Positions 41,491 through 41,571 of a DNA stretch of 41,571 bases are shown one piece after another. This DNA is from Coriobacteriales bacterium. GTDB taxonomy: Bacteria; Actinomycetota; Coriobacteriia; Coriobacteriales; UBA8131. Where the stretch lies: contig JAISEO010000002.1 in the NCBI GenBank assembly GCA_031264075.1, positions 1 through 41,571 on the forward strand. Direction: 5' to 3'. The position numbers were made by a program, and so were the translations under genes. Each line of letters opens with the position of its first letter. Within the stretch, counting starts at the first letter, position 1. A model generated the notes under the pieces. The model saw only the letters and a program-made list of their open reading frames with translations. It had not been told where the DNA came from and did no database searches.

Positions 41491-41571
41491 GGAGACGGGG
41501 CTGGTGGGACAGCGGGGACGGGGCTGGCGGGACAGCAGGTGGGACAGCAGGGACGGGGCTGGTGTCCCACC
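41491..41571. repeat. GC-rich REP-like repeats at the window end
   Basis: Repeats of GGGACAGC (41506, 41529, 41541) and GACGGGGCTGG (41494, 41517, 41552) alternate, and GGTGGGAC (41539-41546) is inverted by GTCCCACC (41564-41571). The array is cut by the end of the window, so its full size is unknown. Such repeats are often found near REP-associated transposases; none is visible here. Confidence 0.75.

Overview
The window looks like chromosomal DNA of an anaerobic, fairly GC-rich Gram-positive actinobacterium, most likely of the Coriobacteriia (Eggerthellaceae-like). This is inferred from gene content: an Old-Yellow-Enzyme flavoenzyme beside aconitase X, citramalate synthase, rubrerythrin, a DUF711 'PFL' protein, an LPxTG-anchored surface protease, PcsB-type coiled-coil cell-wall hydrolases and a Nif11-type peptide precursor. 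No rRNA, tRNA, CRISPR array, phage gene or transposase was found. Genes are dense, with many ATGA/GTGA stop-start overlaps.

Layout. 1-7.3 kb: the tail of a PF06541 membrane protein, a VapBC-type toxin-antitoxin pair, an operon of an OYE-type flavoenzyme plus both subunits of aconitase X, a divergent RNA ligase that lacks its nucleotide-accepting lysine, and a second PF06541 protein. 7.3-11.1 kb: a very large sortase-anchored subtilase. 11.2-16.7 kb (minus strand): a small unknown gene beside a palindromic element, DUF711, serS, a YtxH-like protein with a His-rich repeat tail, a PhnP-like hydrolase and rubrerythrin. 16.7-21.7 kb: two tandem NlpC/P60 cell-wall hydrolases sharing an almost invariant DNA block, then a pair of bacterial PH-domain (YdbS/YdbT) membrane proteins. 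22-26.6 kb (plus strand): pyridoxamine kinase, IlvE, CimA, a TrpR-like regulator and methionine aminopeptidase. 26.6-27.7 kb: a third coiled-coil hydrolase, this one with an M23 catalytic domain.

28-33.1 kb: DUF1015, then a tightly coupled minus-strand operon of a DUF2064 transferase, a radical SAM enzyme of the tetraether-synthase (Tes/COG1964) family, a ferredoxin-DUF169 fusion and a GNAT acetyltransferase. 33.3-35.7 kb: another GNAT gene, then an operon of a Nif11-type RiPP precursor, a signal peptidase I with a long N-terminal extension, and a lipoprotein of unknown fold. 36-41.4 kb: a small lipoprotein, a membrane-anchored papain-like protease, and a two-gene amino-acid ABC importer whose ATPase carries an apparent GHKL-type C-terminal domain and whose permease is fused to two substrate-binding domains. 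The window ends in GC-rich REP-like repeats.

The best candidates for undescribed biology are (a) the Nif11 precursor / signal peptidase / lipoprotein operon, (b) the DUF2064 / Tes-like radical SAM / ferredoxin-DUF169 / GNAT operon, (c) the lysine-less RNA ligase, and (d) a palindromic element present twice that reads the same peptide in frame in both places. Much of the remainder concerns the cell surface: sortase substrate, anchored protease, three wall hydrolases, PH-domain proteins and lipoproteins.
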